This document shows, one piece after another, positions 5,729-7,884 of a DNA stretch of 7,884 nucleotides; position 1 is the stretch's first letter, and every line of letters starts with the position of its first letter. The DNA lies in NCBI GenBank assembly GCA_003223775.1, contig QHWK01000047.1, forward strand, positions 1,677 to 9,560, read 5' to 3'. The stretch comes from Acidobacteriota bacterium. Its GTDB lineage: Bacteria > Acidobacteriota > Vicinamibacteria > Vicinamibacterales > CAVVIG01. The translations under genes were made by a program, and so were the position numbers. The notes under the pieces were generated by a model. That model made no database searches. It saw only the letters and a program-made list of their open reading frames with translations, and was not told the origin of the DNA.

Positions 5729-6808
5729 GTGCGGATTCTCGTCTACGAGTACGCGAGCGGAGGCGGGCTCGCCGGGCGGCGGGTGCCCGCATCGCTCGCG
5801 CACGAGGGCGCCGCCATGCGCGCCGCGCTCGCGGCCGATCTCGTCGCGATCGGCTCGCATCGGATCGTCACGACCGCCGACGCGCGCGTGCCTCGGGACC
5901 TGCCGGGCAGCGTCGACGTCGTCGCGCTGCCACCCGGCGATCGCGCGCGTGCCGCGGCGCTCGACGCGCTCGTCGACGAGGTCGACGCGGTGTGGCTCAT
6001 CGCGCCGGAGACCGATCGCTGCCTCGAACGGCTGGCGGCGCGCGTGGAGAAACATCGGAAGATGCTGCTCGGCTCGTCGTCGGACGCGATTCGCCTCGCG
6101 TCGGACAAGGCACGGCTGCCCGCGTTGTTGGCCGGCGACGGCGTCAGGTGTCCCGCGACGCACGCGCTCGGCCGCCGCGCGAACGCGGCGTCGGCTGCGC
6201 GCCGCATCGGCTATCCCGTCGTCGTGAAGCCGGCGCGCGGCGCCGGCAGCGACGGCGTCCGCCTCGCCCGCAGCGCGCGCGAACTGCAAGGGGCGGTCGA
6301 TCGCGCGCGCGCGGCCACGCGCAGCGGCAGCGCCGTGCTGCAGCCGTACGTTCGCGGATCGGCCGCGAGCGTGTCGCTCCTCGTGAACGGACTCGATGCG
6401 ATCGCGCTGACGGTGAACGCGCAGGCGCTCGGCGGCTCGCCGCCGTTCGCGTACCGCGGCGGGCTGACGCCGTTCGATCATCCGCGCGCCGCGCAGGCGA
6501 TTGCCGTGGCGACCTCCGCCTGCCGCGCCGTGCGCGGGCTGCGCGGCTTCGTCGGCGTCGACGTGATCCTCACCGGTGCCGGCGCGGTGGCGATCGAGAT
6601 CAACCCGCGTCTCACGACCGCGTATCTGGGCGTGCGGGCGGCGCTCGACGAGAACGTCGCCGCGCTCGCGATCGCCGCGTGCGCGGGCGATCTGCCGCCG
6701 TCGGCGCCGCGCGCCCGGCGGCGCGTCCGCTTTTCCGCATCGGGCGATGTGGTCGTGATGGAGAAGTGCGTCGCGTGTAAGCCGAGGCTTTCAGCACGTG
6801 CTTTCTGA
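5729..6808 (+). CDS. ATP-grasp ligase, MfnD-like (probable methanofuran biosynthesis)
   Basis: This 359-residue ATP-grasp protein begins at GTG with RILVYEYASGGGLAG, then LAHEGAAMRAALAADL. That opening resembles archaeal tyramine-glutamate ligase MfnD, which adds glutamate during methanofuran synthesis, and ATP-grasp proteins found in H4MPT clusters of methylotrophs. ATP-grasp elements in order: YPVVVKPARGAGSDGV (Lys167 and glycine-rich loop), LQPYVRGSAASVSLLVNG, FVGVDVIL (Asp278) and EINPRLTTAYLG (Glu290, Asn292: metal/ATP ligands). It lies one base after the fhcD stop with no ribosome site of its own, so translation is probably coupled. Its last 11 bases overlap the next gene. Bacterial methanofuran analogues carry tyrosine and polyglutamate, so the real acceptor may differ from tyramine. 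The ATP-grasp assignment is firm; the substrate is inferred from context. Confidence 0.85.
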   Translation: MRILVYEYASGGGLAGRRVPASLAHEGAAMRAALAADLVAIGSHRIVTTADARVPRDLPGSVDVVALPPGDRARAAALDALVDEVDAVWLIAPETDRCLERLAARVEKHRKMLLGSSSDAIRLASDKARLPALLAGDGVRCPATHALGRRANAASAARRIGYPVVVKPARGAGSDGVRLARSARELQGAVDRARAATRSGSAVLQPYVRGSAASVSLLVNGLDAIALTVNAQALGGSPPFAYRGGLTPFDHPRAAQAIAVATSACRAVRGLRGFVGVDVILTGAGAVAIEINPRLTTAYLGVRAALDENVAALAIAACAGDLPPSAPRARRRVRFSASGDVVVMEKCVACKPRLSARAF

Positions 6809-7832
6809 CGCCGTCGTCGGCTGGGACGTCGGCGGCGCCAACATCAAGATGGCGCGCCTCGACGGCGATCGCCGTGCCGTCGTCGTCGAACGCGCGTTTC
6901 CGCTCTGGCGCGAGCGCGAGCGCCTGCCGTCCCTGCTCGCGTCGCTCGCCGCGCGCGGCGGCGCGAACGCCGTCATGGGCGTGACGATGACGGCGGAGCT
7001 CGCCGACTGTTTCGCGACGAAACGTGAAGGTGTCGCATTCGTCGTCGGCGCATTCGAGACGGCGTTCCCGCAGTCGCCGTTGTGGATCTATGGCGTCGAC
7101 GGATCGTTTCGCACGCCTGACGACGCGCGGCGATCGCCGCTCGACGTCGCCGCGGCGAACTGGGTGGCGGCCGCGACCATCGTCGCGCGCGCTGTCGCGG
7201 ATGCGCTGCTCGTCGACGTCGGCAGCACGACGGCAGACATCATCCCGATCGTCGGCGGGCGCATCGTCGCCGAGGGCCTGACCGATACGGCGCGGCTGCG
7301 ATCCGGCGAGCTCGTCTACACCGGATGCCTGCGCACGCCGCTCTGCGCAATCGTCCGCTCCGTGCCGATCGCGGGGCGTTCCTGCCGCGTGGCCGCCGAG
7401 CACTTTGCCGTCGCGGCGGACGTCTACCGGTGGCTCGGCGTCATCGACGCGGGCGAGTACACGTGCGAAACGCCGGACGGCCGCGGATGCAGCAGGGCGG
7501 AGGCCGGCGCGCGCCTCCGCCGCATCGTCTGCGCCGATGCCGAGACGCTCGACGACGGCGGCGTGACCGCGTTGGCGGAACACGTCGCGCGTGCGCAGAC
7601 GCGGCAGATCGCGCTCGGCATCCGCCAGGTGATCCGTCGTCTTGGCGCCGCAGCGCCGCGCTGTGCCGTCGTCGCCGGCAGCGGCGCGTTTCTCGCGCGA
7701 GCGGCCGCGCGCGCGAGCGGGCTTGCCGCGCACGAGCTCTCGGCGGACGTCGGCGGCGATGCTGCGCGGGCCGCGCCGGCGGCGGCGGTCGCGCTCCTGC
7801 TGTCGGAGCTCGTCTCGGCGCGACGCGCATGA
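6798..7832 (+). CDS. H4MPT-linked C1 transfer pathway protein, hydantoinase/ASKHA family (MfnF-like)
   Basis: This 344-residue protein has an actin-like (ASKHA) ATPase fold of the hydantoinase A/oxoprolinase type. Phosphate-1 motif GWDVGGANIK is at residues 8-17; phosphate-2 motif VDVGSTTADIIPI begins near residue 139; the diagnostic YTGCLRTPLCAIV stretch begins at residue 174; the C-terminal glycine motif VVAGSGAFLARAAA follows. The pattern matches the uncharacterised one-carbon family found next to H4MPT genes. In methanogens the homologue MfnF joins the furan and glutamyl-tyramine moieties of methanofuran, so a role in methanofuran assembly is plausible. It starts at GTG 6798, giving LSDAVVGWDVGG, and overlaps the ATP-grasp gene by 11 bases. 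Its TGA overlaps the next ATG (ATGA at 7829-7832), indicating translational coupling. The gene is complete. Family call strong; exact reaction inferred. Confidence 0.85.
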   Translation: MLSDAVVGWDVGGANIKMARLDGDRRAVVVERAFPLWRERERLPSLLASLAARGGANAVMGVTMTAELADCFATKREGVAFVVGAFETAFPQSPLWIYGVDGSFRTPDDARRSPLDVAAANWVAAATIVARAVADALLVDVGSTTADIIPIVGGRIVAEGLTDTARLRSGELVYTGCLRTPLCAIVRSVPIAGRSCRVAAEHFAVAADVYRWLGVIDAGEYTCETPDGRGCSRAEAGARLRRIVCADAETLDDGGVTALAEHVARAQTRQIALGIRQVIRRLGAAAPRCAVVAGSGAFLARAAARASGLAAHELSADVGGDAARAAPAAAVALLLSELVSARRA

Positions 7833-7884
7833 TCGACTTCCACATGAACGAGCGCGCGTGGGCGCTCGCCGAGGACTGCATCGC
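7829..7884 (+). CDS. mch: Start of the next operon gene, possibly mch (methenyl-H4MPT cyclohydrolase), cut by the window edge
   Basis: ATG at 7829 overlaps the preceding TGA as ATGA and opens a frame that runs off the window: MIDFHMNERAWALAEDCI and one partial residue more. The NERAWALAED pattern resembles the first helix of methenyl-H4MPT cyclohydrolase (family form roughly SVNExAxxLxExxxxxA), and mch is commonly clustered with fhc and H4MPT genes. Only 18 full codons are visible, so the identification is tentative. That a gene starts here is well supported by the stop-start overlap and the operon context. Confidence 0.5.
   Translation, partial: MIDFHMNERAWALAEDCI

Noticed and set aside
6612..7733. 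Long minus-strand open frame opposite the ASKHA gene
   Set aside because: It has the same antisense-shadow character, while the plus strand carries clear ATPase motifs and operon overlaps.
1..7884. tRNA, rRNA, riboswitch or transposase genes
   Set aside because: No cloverleaf, rRNA core, known aptamer-like conserved region or transposase-like protein was recognised on either strand by eye.

Overview
This GC-rich window is a C1-metabolism locus of the tetrahydromethanopterin (H4MPT)/methanofuran type, read entirely on the + strand. In order it holds: the 3' part of fhcB (1-924); fhcA, broken into two reading frames (about 991-2420); fhcC (2747-3559); a pair of exported proteins unrelated to C1 chemistry (3664-4843); fhcD (about 4840-5727); an ATP-grasp ligase resembling the methanofuran enzyme MfnD (5729-6808); an ASKHA-fold, hydantoinase-like H4MPT-linked C1 protein resembling MfnF (6798-7832); and the first 56 bases of another gene, probably mch (7829 to the edge).

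FhcABCD is the bacterial formyltransferase/hydrolase complex. FhcD moves the formyl group from formyl-H4MPT to methanofuran, and FhcA hydrolyses formyl-methanofuran to formate. FhcB and FhcC are structural relatives of formylmethanofuran dehydrogenase subunits. The two downstream genes plausibly make the methanofuran cofactor that the complex uses. From fhcD onward the genes are packed with 1-bp gaps or short overlaps (5727/5729, 6798-6808, 7829-7832), as in an operon.

The organism is most likely an acidobacterium, perhaps of the Vicinamibacteria type. The evidence is the high GC content and the exported pair at 3664-4843: a DUF6152-type HHSFAAEFD protein next to a protein with KVDFSGVW and CEENN motifs. 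Families of this kind are, to my knowledge, heavily expanded in Acidobacteriota. The taxonomic call is an inference.

The upstream half is unusual because almost every junction between fhc genes is altered. (1) A 41-bp palindrome-bearing repeat occurs three times in tandem at 871-990. It encodes the tail of FhcB and stands where the first 35-40 codons of fhcA should be. (2) fhcA also lacks a conserved internal block of about 35-40 codons near 1725-1740, and the join shifts the reading frame. (3) A 293-bp element with terminal inverted repeats and a large central hairpin (2425-2717) starts four bases after the fhcA stop. Its right arm supplies a plausible -35 box for an almost leaderless fhcC promoter. 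(4) The exported pair separates fhcC from fhcD, with a fragment of the 41-bp repeat at its upstream side. fhcD has no ATG, GTG or TTG at the expected N-terminus. The locus is therefore either a decaying or rearranging fhc operon in a repeat-rich genome, or it carries assembly errors at palindromic repeats. The sequence alone cannot decide between these.
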